58,148 nt of DNA from Muribaculaceae bacterium (GTDB lineage Bacteria; Bacteroidota; Bacteroidia; Bacteroidales; Muribaculaceae), in NCBI GenBank assembly GCA_017436845.1, contig JAFSCJ010000002.1:1-58148 (forward strand). The letters run 5' to 3'. A program made the position numbers and the translations under genes. The notes below the pieces were generated by a model, which was given only the letters and a program-made list of their open reading frames with translations, made no database searches and was not told the DNA's origin. Shown piece by piece: positions 15,986-24,903 of this stretch (positions are counted from its first letter, which is position 1; each line of letters opens with the position of its first letter).

Positions 15986-17425
15986 TTATCGTTGAGATAG
16001 TTCTTTGTCAAAAATCTTACGACCTGCATCATAGGGAGTGTGAAGACTTGGACCCGAAATACAGCCACCTTCACAAGCCATCACTTCAATAAATTGAGCT
16101 GGAGCTTTTCCGGTTTTACCATATGCGCGCAAGAGATTAACATTCATCTTGTTAAGATTAGATATTTGCACACTGGTAAATTCAAGTTTGCCATCAACAT
16201 GTTCTTTAACAGCAGTAGTTACCCCTCCATTTTGAGCAAAACCATAGGCAGCCTTACCTACTTTAACCGGTATTTTGTAGACGCGTTCTTCTGTCATTTG
16301 AATATCCATACCTTCAAACACTGATTGCAATTCTTCAAATGTCATTACATAATCAACATATTCATCTTTGCGAGCCTCCTTGCGTTTAGCGATACATGGA
16401 CCGATAAAGACAAGTTTTGCATCAGGATATTTCTCTCGTGCGATTTTTGCAGTATAGTGCATTGGAGAACGAGTGCTTGATATGTATTTTTTTAATTCAG
16501 GAGCATGTTTTTCAGCCATTTCAACATAAGAAGGGCAACAAGAAGTTGTCATAAATGGCTGTCCTTCTTCAAGTTTTTCTTTCAGTTCGGCGCTCTCCTT
16601 TTCGGTTGTTATTACAGCCCCCTGAGCCACCTCGATTATTTCAGTAAAACCTATTTCTTTGATTGAATTATAAATAAATTCAACCGAACTTTTATATTGA
16701 GAGAGTATTGCAGGAGCGACAAGGGCTATCACCTGTTCGCCACGTCTGATGCTTTGGAGTATATCAAAGACTTGCGAAATTTCAAATATTGCACCAAAAG
16801 GACAGCTATTCAAACACTTTCCACAATAGATACATTTTGACTCATCGATATGCTCAATACCAAACTCATCTTTGCTGATTGCACCAACAGGACATGACTC
16901 CTCACATGGGATGGGGATGTGTACAATTGCATGATAAGGACAATTGTTGAAACATTTTCCACAACTGATGCACTGCGATTGATTTATGCGTCCCTGACTC
17001 GTTTCTGAATCAAACTCAATTGCATTCTTAGGACAGTTAACTGAACATGCACGAGCCACACAACCACGGCATAGATTGGTAATCTGATAGTTGGTGCGCA
17101 CACATGATGAACAAGCTTCATCAACCACACACATAATATTATCCTTGGGTGTTTCACGATTTAATGCTTGTCGAGCATATTCCGATAGTGGAGTCAGTTC
17201 ATCGGTTTCATCACTCATATCAAATCCCATGAGTGGCAGTGATTTATATTTCCACACCGCTCTCTCCTTGTGAATACAACAACGTGCCAATACATTTGCT
17301 TTTCGCGGACTAAGTTCTATGGGTAAGCGATCTATTTGTTCTACCAACTGATTTTCATTCCAAAGCTTGATGAGACGCGTCAATAATCGTTGACGCACAA
17401 TCATCACATTATTTCTTATTGCCAT
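15986..17425 (-). CDS. Monomeric [FeFe] hydrogenase, group B type
   Basis: A 479-residue iron-only hydrogenase, which interconverts protons and H2 with ferredoxin-type electrons. The N-terminal part holds several 4Fe-4S ligand sets: CRGC plus CSVNCP (119-131), CISCGKCFNNCP (152-162) and CIYCGKCLNSCP (198-208). The H-cluster motifs are L1 TSCCPSY (294-300), L2 GPCIAKRKE (342-350) and L3 ACEGGCISG (450-458). Tyr after TSCCPS, and Ile-Ala in L2 where group A has Met-Pro-Cys with xxKxxE, point to group B; members are known from anaerobes but have little biochemistry. No bifurcating partner subunits are adjacent. First gene of the maturase operon. Confidence 0.92.
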   Translation of the reverse strand: MAIRNNVMIVRQRLLTRLIKLWNENQLVEQIDRLPIELSPRKANVLARCCIHKERAVWKYKSLPLMGFDMSDETDELTPLSEYARQALNRETPKDNIMCVVDEACSSCVRTNYQITNLCRGCVARACSVNCPKNAIEFDSETSQGRINQSQCISCGKCFNNCPYHAIVHIPIPCEESCPVGAISKDEFGIEHIDESKCIYCGKCLNSCPFGAIFEISQVFDILQSIRRGEQVIALVAPAILSQYKSSVEFIYNSIKEIGFTEIIEVAQGAVITTEKESAELKEKLEEGQPFMTTSCCPSYVEMAEKHAPELKKYISSTRSPMHYTAKIAREKYPDAKLVFIGPCIAKRKEARKDEYVDYVMTFEELQSVFEGMDIQMTEERVYKIPVKVGKAAYGFAQNGGVTTAVKEHVDGKLEFTSVQISNLNKMNVNLLRAYGKTGKAPAQFIEVMACEGGCISGPSLHTPYDAGRKIFDKELSQR

Positions 17426-17444
17426 GATTTTGCTTTTTAGACTA

Positions 17445-17452
17445 CAAAATTA
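17445..17452 (-). promoter_or_regulatory. -7 element of the hydrogenase operon
   Basis: TAATTTTG on the minus strand at 17452-17445, 20 bp before the hydrogenase start codon. A TTG lies about 23 bp upstream, a little far for a -33 element. No further operator is obvious. Confidence 0.5.
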
Positions 17453-17496
17453 GCACTTTTTCACGAAAACATAACCAATCATCCCCATATAATACA

Positions 17497-17528
17497 AGTA
17501 GTAACAATACTCACATATTGTTACTACT
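17497..17528 (-). terminator. Perfect inverted repeat after the SPFH gene, possible terminator
   Basis: AGTAGTAACAATA (17497-17509) pairs over 13 bp with TATTGTTACTACT (17516-17528), six-base loop. It lies 21 bp beyond the stop codon of the SPFH gene on the minus strand and is followed by TTGTATTATAT, only moderately T-rich. It is AT-rich for a terminator stem, so an operator role upstream of the hydrogenase promoter is an alternative. Confidence 0.5.
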
Positions 17529-17549
17529 CAATATAAATTTATATTATTT

Positions 17550-18527
17550 CTATTTATTAAATAAATCTTTGATTGAGGCGATTGAGCCAAGAACTCCAGT
17601 CGCTTCATATGGGATATAAACAGTTTTGCCATCTTTTCCTGAGACCATTTCATTGAGCGTTTCAATATATTTCATGGCAAGCATATAAGTTGCAGGATCG
17701 GTTTTAGACTCTTTTATAGCTTCGGCAACACGACGAATAGCCTCTGCTTCGGCTTCTGCTTGCAACACTTTTGCTCGCGACTCACCCTCAGCCTTAAGAA
17801 TTTGTGATTGTTTCTCTGCTTCAGCTTGATTTATCTGTGATTGTTTTTCTCCTTCAGAACGCAAAATCAATGATTTTTTCTCTCCTTCAGCATTCAAAAT
17901 CTCAGCACGACGATTACGCTCAGCCTGCATCTGTTTTTCCATCGCCTCACGCACACTTTCGGGAGGAGTAATATCTTGCAACTCCACTCGATTAACTTTA
18001 ACACCCCACTTGTTTGTTGCTTCATCAAGAATCGCTTGAAGACGAGAATTAATCGTGTCACGAGAGGTGAGAGTTTCATCTAACTCTAACTCGCCGATTA
18101 CATTACGCAACGATGTTTGAGTAAGCTTTTCTATCGCATTTGGAAGATTGTCAATCTCATAGACAGATTTTTTGGGATCAACAATCTGGAAATATAGCAA
18201 CGCATTTATCTCGGTGGTAACATTATCCTTTGTAATTACTTGCTGAGAAGGAAAATCATAGACTTGTTCACGCAAGTCAATACTTGCTGTTGAAACGATA
18301 CTTGCGATTTGACGACGGCCCGAAAAATTTTCCACTCGGCGAGTATATATCATCTTCGGCTTGTCTATAAATGGCCATATAATGTTCAATCCGGGAGGTA
18401 GCACACTATGAAAACGGCCAAGACGTTCTATAACTTTTGTCTCTGACTGTGGCACAACTTTTACGCCTGCCATTACAAGAATTATCACAATTAGGACTAA
18501 TATGCCCAATAATATAAGAGTATTCAT
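17550..18527 (-). CDS. SPFH/stomatin-like membrane protein (QmcA-type)
   Basis: A 325-residue protein with one N-terminal membrane segment (residues 3-21), then the SPFH/band-7 domain (VVPQSETKVIERLGRF to about 190, with ITPPESVREAMEKQMQAER). A long Glu/Lys/Gln/Ala coiled coil follows at 190-275, with repeated AEGEKQSQI-type blocks, then a conserved C-terminal tail (YIPYEATGVLGSIASI). Stomatin-like proteins oligomerise into membrane rings and are linked to quality control of membrane proteins. It forms a pair with the NfeD-family gene 12 bp upstream, the usual partnership. Confidence 0.92.
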   Translation of the reverse strand: MNTLILLGILVLIVIILVMAGVKVVPQSETKVIERLGRFHSVLPPGLNIIWPFIDKPKMIYTRRVENFSGRRQIASIVSTASIDLREQVYDFPSQQVITKDNVTTEINALLYFQIVDPKKSVYEIDNLPNAIEKLTQTSLRNVIGELELDETLTSRDTINSRLQAILDEATNKWGVKVNRVELQDITPPESVREAMEKQMQAERNRRAEILNAEGEKKSLILRSEGEKQSQINQAEAEKQSQILKAEGESRAKVLQAEAEAEAIRRVAEAIKESKTDPATYMLAMKYIETLNEMVSGKDGKTVYIPYEATGVLGSIASIKDLFNK

Positions 18528-18539
18528 ATCGCTATTATT

Positions 18540-18986
18540 TTATAATTGTTCGACTTCAAGAATTATACTATCATAGCCAATGATGCGCACTTGCGCTCCA
18601 ACCGATATTGCTTGTGAATTAACACATCGCGCTTGCCAACGATCTCCATCGACTCTCACTCGTCCCACTCCATTCTCAGAAATATCTTCTATTACTTCGA
18701 CAACACGACCTTTTAATGCTTCCATGTTACTAACTGCATTATTGCCACATTTTTCTTCTCGAGATCGCTGCCATCGACGTATTTTAGGAGCAAATACGGA
18801 AAAAGCTATAATCGTTCCGACTATCAACGCTATTAGTTGTGCTTCCAAGCCTAAATTTACTAAAGAAACCACCATCGCACAAAGGCAACCCACTGCAAGA
18901 CAAAATGTTGCAATCAACGAAGTTAGCAACTCTACAATTATCAATATTGCCATCACGATTAACCAAATCAACCAATTTTCCATCAT
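18540..18986 (-). CDS. NfeD-family membrane protein
   Basis: A 148-residue protein of the short NfeD type, lacking the ClpP-like protease domain. Three hydrophobic segments fill residues 4-70. The C-terminal OB-fold carries ALKGRVVEVIEDISENGVGRVRVDGDRWQAR, the standard NfeD signature. It probably binds and scaffolds the SPFH protein encoded just downstream. The start is at 18986 or three bases later (Met-Met). Confidence 0.9.
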   Translation of the reverse strand: MMENWLIWLIVMAILIIVELLTSLIATFCLAVGCLCAMVVSLVNLGLEAQLIALIVGTIIAFSVFAPKIRRWQRSREEKCGNNAVSNMEALKGRVVEVIEDISENGVGRVRVDGDRWQARCVNSQAISVGAQVRIIGYDSIILEVEQL

Positions 18987-19012
18987 TTACTTATTATAAT
19001 TCTACCTAATCA

Positions 19013-19020
19013 CAAATATA
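19013..19020 (-). promoter_or_regulatory. -7 element of the nfeD-SPFH operon
   Basis: TATATTTG on the minus strand at 19020-19013, 26 bp before the NfeD start. No clear -33 TTG. It faces away from the element at 19099-19106. Confidence 0.5.
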
Positions 19021-19098
19021 ATAAATTTTTATGTATTGATAGTTCTTTTATTTTCAAATGTACATCCTTCTATACATAAATGTTTCCGATTTAATTAG

Positions 19099-19106
19099 TA
19101 TCTTTG
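19099..19106 (+). promoter_or_regulatory. -7 element of the OPT-MATE operon
   Basis: TATCTTTG matches TAnnTTTG and lies 35 bp before the chosen OPT start at 19142. Its position downstream of an earlier in-frame ATG at 19058 supports the shorter protein. Confidence 0.5.
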
Positions 19107-19141
19107 TGTTTTGTAACGAAAATTCATTAAAAATCAACAAT

Positions 19142-21127
19142 ATGCAAAAGGATTTCAAAGATGTTGATCTTGTTGCCGAACAAGATCCTACAGAACTCTC
19201 GGAAAATGCATTCCGCGAGTTAAAAGAGGGTGAGGAATACCGCCCTATAATGCATCCCACTCGCAAATATAGCGAGGTTACCCCCTATTCTGTTACAATG
19301 GGGCTTGTGTTGGCTGTAATCTTTAGTGCTGCAGCGGCTTATCTTGGATTGAAAGTGGGACAAGTGTTTGAAGCAGCCATCCCCATAGCAATCATAGCAG
19401 TTGGTTTATCTGGGGCATTAAAAAAAGACAATCCACTTGGTCAAAATGTAATTATTCAATCAATAGGTGCTTGTTCGGGAGTTATTGTGGCAGGAGCAAT
19501 CTTTACATTGCCGGCTCTTTATATCCTACAAGCTAAATACCCCGAAATTACCGTAAATTTCTTACAAATATTCCTTAGCTCACTACTCGGTGGCATGCTT
19601 GGAATTTTATTCTTCATTCCATTCCGCAAATATTTTGTAAAAGATATGCATGGCAAATACCCTTTCCCCGAAGCGACAGCCACTACACAAGTTCTTGTGA
19701 GCGCACAAGCTAAAAGCGGTGGAGGTCAAGCCAAAACGCTTATCATTGCATCGCTCATCGGCGGTTTGTATGACTATATAGTAGCCACATTTGGATGGTG
19801 GGCTGAAACTATCACAACAACAGCATCGCAATGGGGTACTACTCTTGCCGAAAAGACAAAAGTAGTGTTCAGTTGCAACACCGGAGCGGCATTACTCGGT
19901 CTCGGATATATCGTAGGGCTAAAATACGCTTTTGTAATCTTTGCCGGCTCTATCTTTGTGTGGTGGGTGGTAATCCCATTGATGGGCACATATGGAGAAA
20001 CAAGCATAGCATCGTTGTCTCCAAACGCAATATTTAGCGACTATGCACGCTTGATTGGTATCGGTGGTATTGCAATGGCAGGTGTTATTGGTATCGTTAA
20101 ATCATGGCCTATTATTCGCCAAGCAGTAGGTCTTGCCGGTCGTGAGTTCAAAGGTAACTCTGACGGAGCGAAGCCCATTCGTTGGCAACTTGACATTTCA
20201 ATGAAGCATGTAGTGTTCTTCATTGCGTTGGCTCTGATTGTCGTATTTGTATTCTTCTGGTTAGGCGTCATCAACACATTCTGGCAAGCTCTTGTAGCAT
20301 GGATTGTGGTTGCTGTTATCTCATTCTTATTCACCACAGTAGCGGCAAATGCTATTGCAATCGTAGGCTCAAACCCTGTATCGGGTATGACTCTCATGAC
20401 ATTGATTGTCGCATCGGCAATATTTGTTGCAATCGGGCTTAGTGGTACATCAGGGATCGTTGCCGCAATGATTATTGGTGGGGTTGTGTGTACAGCACTT
20501 TCAATGGCTGGTGGCTTTGTTACCGACTTGAAGATTGGATATTGGCTCGGCTCTACTCCTCGCAAACAAGAAAGTTGGAAATTCCTCGGCACGCTTGTAT
20601 CAGCAGCAACCGTAGGAGGTGTAATCCTTGTTTTGAATGAAGTTTATGGCTTTACCGGAGAAAATGCACTTGTTGCACCACAAGCCAATGCAATGGCTAA
20701 AGTTATTGAGCCATTGATGATGGGAGGTGAGACTCCATGGATTCTTTATATGGTGGGAGCAATCCTTGCATTGATACTCAACTGGCTCGGAGTTCCTGCA
20801 TTGGCATTCTGCTTGGGTATGTTCATTCCACTACCATTGAACACACCTATGCTTGTGGGTGGTGCTATTGCCTACTTTGTGAGCCACAGCTCTAAAGATA
20901 AAGATATCAACAATGCTCGTCAAGAACGTGGCACGCTCATCTCTTCAGGTCTAATCGCCGGTGGCGCATTGTTTGGTGTATTTGCAGCATTGACACGTTT
21001 CTTAGGATTTGAATATGCCAACCCTCTATCAGAAGGAACAACTCAAATACTTGGCGTTGCAATGTATGCATTGTTGATTGCTTACCTTTACTGGGACAGC
21101 ACTCGTGCTAAAAAGCTCAAAGACTAA
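19142..21127 (+). CDS. OPT-family oligopeptide transporter
   Basis: A 661-residue polytopic membrane protein, with about 15 hydrophobic segments, of the oligopeptide transporter family, which in bacteria is thought to import small peptides or metal chelates by proton symport. Family patterns include EYRPIMHPTRKYSEVTPYSVTMGLVL at the N-terminus, GKYPFPEATATTQVLVSAQAKSGG, and SNPVSGMTLMTLIVAS in the second half. I chose the ATG at 19142 because the 28 residues before it look untranslated and a -7 promoter element lies inside them. The MATE gene follows after three bases. Confidence 0.9.
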   Translation: MQKDFKDVDLVAEQDPTELSENAFRELKEGEEYRPIMHPTRKYSEVTPYSVTMGLVLAVIFSAAAAYLGLKVGQVFEAAIPIAIIAVGLSGALKKDNPLGQNVIIQSIGACSGVIVAGAIFTLPALYILQAKYPEITVNFLQIFLSSLLGGMLGILFFIPFRKYFVKDMHGKYPFPEATATTQVLVSAQAKSGGGQAKTLIIASLIGGLYDYIVATFGWWAETITTTASQWGTTLAEKTKVVFSCNTGAALLGLGYIVGLKYAFVIFAGSIFVWWVVIPLMGTYGETSIASLSPNAIFSDYARLIGIGGIAMAGVIGIVKSWPIIRQAVGLAGREFKGNSDGAKPIRWQLDISMKHVVFFIALALIVVFVFFWLGVINTFWQALVAWIVVAVISFLFTTVAANAIAIVGSNPVSGMTLMTLIVASAIFVAIGLSGTSGIVAAMIIGGVVCTALSMAGGFVTDLKIGYWLGSTPRKQESWKFLGTLVSAATVGGVILVLNEVYGFTGENALVAPQANAMAKVIEPLMMGGETPWILYMVGAILALILNWLGVPALAFCLGMFIPLPLNTPMLVGGAIAYFVSHSSKDKDINNARQERGTLISSGLIAGGALFGVFAALTRFLGFEYANPLSEGTTQILGVAMYALLIAYLYWDSTRAKKLKD

Positions 21128-21130
21128 TTC

Positions 21131-22444
21131 TTGAAACTACCTCTTATTCATAAAGAGATACTCGCTCTATCCATCCCTGCTATCGTTACCAATATCACAA
21201 CTCCACTGCTTGGACTTGTCGATGTAACGATAACAGGACACATGGGTGATGCTGTTTATATAGCCGCAATAGCCATTGGGGGGAACATGTTTAACATGCT
21301 CTATTGGCTATTTGCTTTTTTGCGCATGGGCACAAGCGGAATGACCGCACAGGCCTTTGGCGCACAAAATTTCAAAGAGACAACACTCACACTCTATCGA
21401 GCATTGGTGGTTGCCATGTTTGTGGGCATTGCGATGGTTGCATTACAAGTTCCTTTAGGCTCTGCAATACTCAATTTCCTCAATGTAAACTCCACTACAA
21501 GCGTCTATGCATGGGACTACTTTTCTATTTGCATATGGGGAGCTCCGGCTTTTTTAGGTACATTTGCCCTATCGGGGTGGTTCTTGGGAATGCAAGACTC
21601 AAAAGCCACAATGTATATCTCAATATTAATCAATATTGTAAACATTGCAACAAGCTTGACTCTTGTTTACCTATTTGATTGGGGACTTACAGGGGTTGCA
21701 ACAGGTACACTAACTGCACAATGGGTAGGTTTTATTATCGGGTTGCTATTATGTCTGAGAAGTAAATATAATCTAACACGATATCCTATCGTTGAAATTT
21801 TCAAATTAAACAAACTCAAACGATTTTTCTCCATTAACGTTGATATATTCTTTCGCACATTCTGCCTTGTTGCCGTTACCTTGTGGTTTACTCGCACCGG
21901 TGCTCAACAAAGCGACACAATACTTGCAGTTAACACACTATTAATGCAACTATTCCTACTATTCTCATTCTTCATGGATGGATTTGCATTTGCCGGCGAG
22001 GCGCTTGCAGGGCGTTTTATTGGCGAGAGAAATGCCTTGCGACTAAAAGAATGTGTCAGAGCATTAATGTTGTGGGGATTAATTGTTGCTGTGCTGTTTA
22101 CAGGCTTATATGCTTTCGGTGGAGAGCAAATTCTCATGCTGTTAAGTTCAGAGCCCGGTGTTATCGAGGCGTCTAAGAGCTATTACTATTGGGCTGCGGC
22201 AATTCCACTTGCCGGGTTTGTTACATTCACATGGGATGGCATATTTATTGGAGCAACTCGCACTCGCGCCATGCTGTTATCGATGTTTACAGCATCGGTC
22301 TCATTCTTCTTATTATACTTTGCGCTATTTGACACATTTTTGAACCACGCAGTGTGGCTGTCCTTCATCTCCTACCTCGTCATCAGAGGAGTAATCTTGA
22401 CTATCCTATCACCACAAATATCAAAATTTGACTATTCGCGATAG
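21131..22444 (+). CDS. MATE-family efflux transporter, TTG start
   Basis: A 437-residue membrane protein with about 12 hydrophobic segments, related to the DinF branch of MATE antiporters that export cationic drugs or metabolites with Na+ or H+ coupling. The N-terminus KEILALSIPAIVTNITTPLLGLVDVTITGHMG is the conserved first MATE repeat. The next ATG, at His-Met-Gly, would remove this helix, so a TTG start at 21131 is the best reading. It begins three bases after the OPT stop codon, and its 3' end overlaps the convergent MurF-Alr gene by 13 bp, with no terminator between them. Confidence 0.9.
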   Translation: MKLPLIHKEILALSIPAIVTNITTPLLGLVDVTITGHMGDAVYIAAIAIGGNMFNMLYWLFAFLRMGTSGMTAQAFGAQNFKETTLTLYRALVVAMFVGIAMVALQVPLGSAILNFLNVNSTTSVYAWDYFSICIWGAPAFLGTFALSGWFLGMQDSKATMYISILINIVNIATSLTLVYLFDWGLTGVATGTLTAQWVGFIIGLLLCLRSKYNLTRYPIVEIFKLNKLKRFFSINVDIFFRTFCLVAVTLWFTRTGAQQSDTILAVNTLLMQLFLLFSFFMDGFAFAGEALAGRFIGERNALRLKECVRALMLWGLIVAVLFTGLYAFGGEQILMLLSSEPGVIEASKSYYYWAAAIPLAGFVTFTWDGIFIGATRTRAMLLSMFTASVSFFLLYFALFDTFLNHAVWLSFISYLVIRGVILTILSPQISKFDYSR

Positions 22445-24903
22445 TAAACTCGCTTTACTCTCGTAGAAATAGAAGTCAATATTTCATAAGGGATTGTCCC
22501 CAATTTATCGGCAAGTTCAACAACAGGAATATTATCACCAAATATCTCTACCGAATCGCCAACACTACAATCGGCATCAGTAACATCAATCATACATACA
22601 TCCATGCAGATATTACCCACCGTCGGGCAGCGATGACCATTAATAAATACATCAGCATTTCCATTCCCAAGATGGCGATCTATTCCATCGGCATAACCCA
22701 CCGGAATTGTAGCAATACGAGAACGACGATGCAACAATCCACGACGCGAATATCCTATTGTAGTACCTGCTTCCCACTCTTTTATTGAGATTATTACTGT
22801 GTGCATTGATGAGACCGGACGCAGTTTATCTTGTGAGCCATCATTCATTGTTGGAATTCCATATAAGCATATTCCTAATCTCACCATATCACATTGATGT
22901 TCCGGAAATCGTGTTATTCCTGTTGAATTAAGTATGTGGCGTAATATGTAATGCGAAAATCCACTCTGCAATTGACCACAACAACGATAAAAATAATCAA
23001 ATTGTTGCAATGTATAATCATCCATATCGGGGCAATCAGCGGCTGCTAAATGAGAGAACACCGAGCGTGGAGATATTGCATTTTGCCCTGATAAGATCGA
23101 GACTAATTCAGGCATATCTTTTTCCAAAAAGCCTAAACGATGCATACCTGTATCTAACTTTATGTGAACAGGATAGTCTTTTATTCCATATTTTTCTGCT
23201 TCCCGAATTATTTCACGTAGGATATCAAAACTATATATTTCAGGCTCAAGATTATAAGCAAATAGCGCTTTATAATTAACCACCTTGGGGTTTAGCACCA
23301 TTATTGGCATGGTTATTCCTGCTTTTCGCAAATCGACACCTTCATCAAATGCAGCTACAGCAAGATAGGCAGCACCCTGTGATTGCAATGTTTTTGCAAG
23401 TTCATAGGACCCGGCACCATAGCCCGAAGCCTTAACCATACACACAATCCCTGTCTCGGGCTTTACACAAGATCGGTATAAATTATAATTGTGTACTACA
23501 GCATCAAGATTTACCTCAAGAACTGTTTCATGCTGTTTTGCTTCAAGAACATCTATTATATGCTCGAAGTTAAAACGAGATGCACCTTTTACTAAAATCA
23601 GTTCATTATCAAAATCACTCGCACCGATTGATGACAAAAATTCGGTGGTTGAGTTATAAAATATTGAGTTTCCATCAAAATAACGGCTATGAGCCGATAT
23701 CTCTTCTCCAATACCTATCACTCGATCAACGTTCTTCTGTTTCAACAAATGTGCTATTGCCTTATACAGTGTCGACGCATCCATCGTTTCATGCATCACA
23801 TCACTTAATATAACTGTCAATGATTGAGATGCCATAGCTCGGCGTTGCATGAAATCAAGTGCCGGAGTCAATGAATTAAGATCAGATGTATATGAATCAT
23901 ATATCAACGAACAGTTATTTACACCCTCAACGACATTCAATCGAGTTCCCACATGAGACAATTTACTCATGCGTTGAGCTATTACATCCGGAGTGCGTCC
24001 CATATACAACATTACGGCAAGGCAATGAATTGCATTTTCAATATCAGAATCTGCAACAAACGGAATTGACAATGACGCATTATTTTGCAAATAGGAATAT
24101 TCTATTGTTGCAAAATCATGGTGTTTATCTATTTTTGAGATAAATAATGGGCGGTCGCTATCTTTTGTCGACCATGCGATTTCCTTTACTGTTACCGATG
24201 CTGTTTCTATTACATCACTGATTAACTCATCATCGCCATTATATATTATACAATCGCAATCTCTGAATAATGCAATCTTTTCTTCACATTTACTTTTTAT
24301 GGAAGAGAATCCCTCTTGATGTTCTTCGCCGATATTTGTAATAACTCCTAAATTGGGGCGTATCATTGACTGCAATGTAGGCATTTCATCTACTTGTGAA
24401 ATTCCGGCTTCAAAAATAGCAAGTTGAGTATCATTATCCATCTTCCATATTGATAATGGTACTCCTATTTGAGAATTATAACTACGCGGACTGCGCACTA
24501 CATTAAAATCATCTTGCAATAATTGATAAAGCCATTCTTTGACAGTTGTCTTACCTTTACTGCCTGTTATGCCAACAACAGGTACCGTAAACAATTGTCG
24601 ATGGTAACGTGCAATAGATTGCAATGCAAGTCTCACATTGGTAACAACCAAAAAATTTGCATCGTCTATAGATTGCATTATTGCAGGAACATACTCCACC
24701 ACAAAATTACGGACACCTTTATTATATAACCCTTGCAGATATTTATGTCCATCATTATTGCGTGTGCGCAACGCAAAGAACAATGACTGTTCAGGATAAG
24801 TTAATGAACGGCTGTCAGTAAGCAACGTATTGATTGTCATCGCCGGCAACATGGGTTGTGGCAACTTCAATATATCGGCAATTTGTGAAATGGAATAGTT
24901 CAT
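22432..24903 (-). CDS. murF/alr: Bifunctional MurF ligase / alanine racemase
   Basis: An 823-residue fusion. Residues 1-455 are MurF, the ATP-dependent ligase adding D-Ala-D-Ala to UDP-MurNAc-tripeptide: P-loop GSKGKTT at 114-120, then RSPRSYNSQIGVPLS and VITNIGEEHQE. Residues 460-823 are a PLP alanine racemase: the lysine is in MVKASGYGAG near residue 491, the catalytic tyrosine in TIGYSRRG near 724, and IPVGYADGIDR plus VGNICMDVCMID complete the family set. The fusion couples D-alanine production to its use in peptidoglycan and is known in Bacteroidetes. It overlaps the GSCFA gene by 4 bp, so translation is coupled. Confidence 0.95.
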   Translation of the reverse strand: MNYSISQIADILKLPQPMLPAMTINTLLTDSRSLTYPEQSLFFALRTRNNDGHKYLQGLYNKGVRNFVVEYVPAIMQSIDDANFLVVTNVRLALQSIARYHRQLFTVPVVGITGSKGKTTVKEWLYQLLQDDFNVVRSPRSYNSQIGVPLSIWKMDNDTQLAIFEAGISQVDEMPTLQSMIRPNLGVITNIGEEHQEGFSSIKSKCEEKIALFRDCDCIIYNGDDELISDVIETASVTVKEIAWSTKDSDRPLFISKIDKHHDFATIEYSYLQNNASLSIPFVADSDIENAIHCLAVMLYMGRTPDVIAQRMSKLSHVGTRLNVVEGVNNCSLIYDSYTSDLNSLTPALDFMQRRAMASQSLTVILSDVMHETMDASTLYKAIAHLLKQKNVDRVIGIGEEISAHSRYFDGNSIFYNSTTEFLSSIGASDFDNELILVKGASRFNFEHIIDVLEAKQHETVLEVNLDAVVHNYNLYRSCVKPETGIVCMVKASGYGAGSYELAKTLQSQGAAYLAVAAFDEGVDLRKAGITMPIMVLNPKVVNYKALFAYNLEPEIYSFDILREIIREAEKYGIKDYPVHIKLDTGMHRLGFLEKDMPELVSILSGQNAISPRSVFSHLAAADCPDMDDYTLQQFDYFYRCCGQLQSGFSHYILRHILNSTGITRFPEHQCDMVRLGICLYGIPTMNDGSQDKLRPVSSMHTVIISIKEWEAGTTIGYSRRGLLHRRSRIATIPVGYADGIDRHLGNGNADVFINGHRCPTVGNICMDVCMIDVTDADCSVGDSVEIFGDNIPVVELADKLGTIPYEILTSISTRVKRVYYRE

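Noticed and set aside
20041..20592. Minus-strand open frame opposite the OPT transporter
   Set aside because: Pro/Thr/Ala-rich shadow of a hydrophobic gene; no promoter or ribosome-binding context.
22432..24903. MurF-racemase fusion as an assembly error or novelty
   Set aside because: The frame is continuous, all motifs of both enzymes are intact, and the fusion is established in Bacteroidetes.
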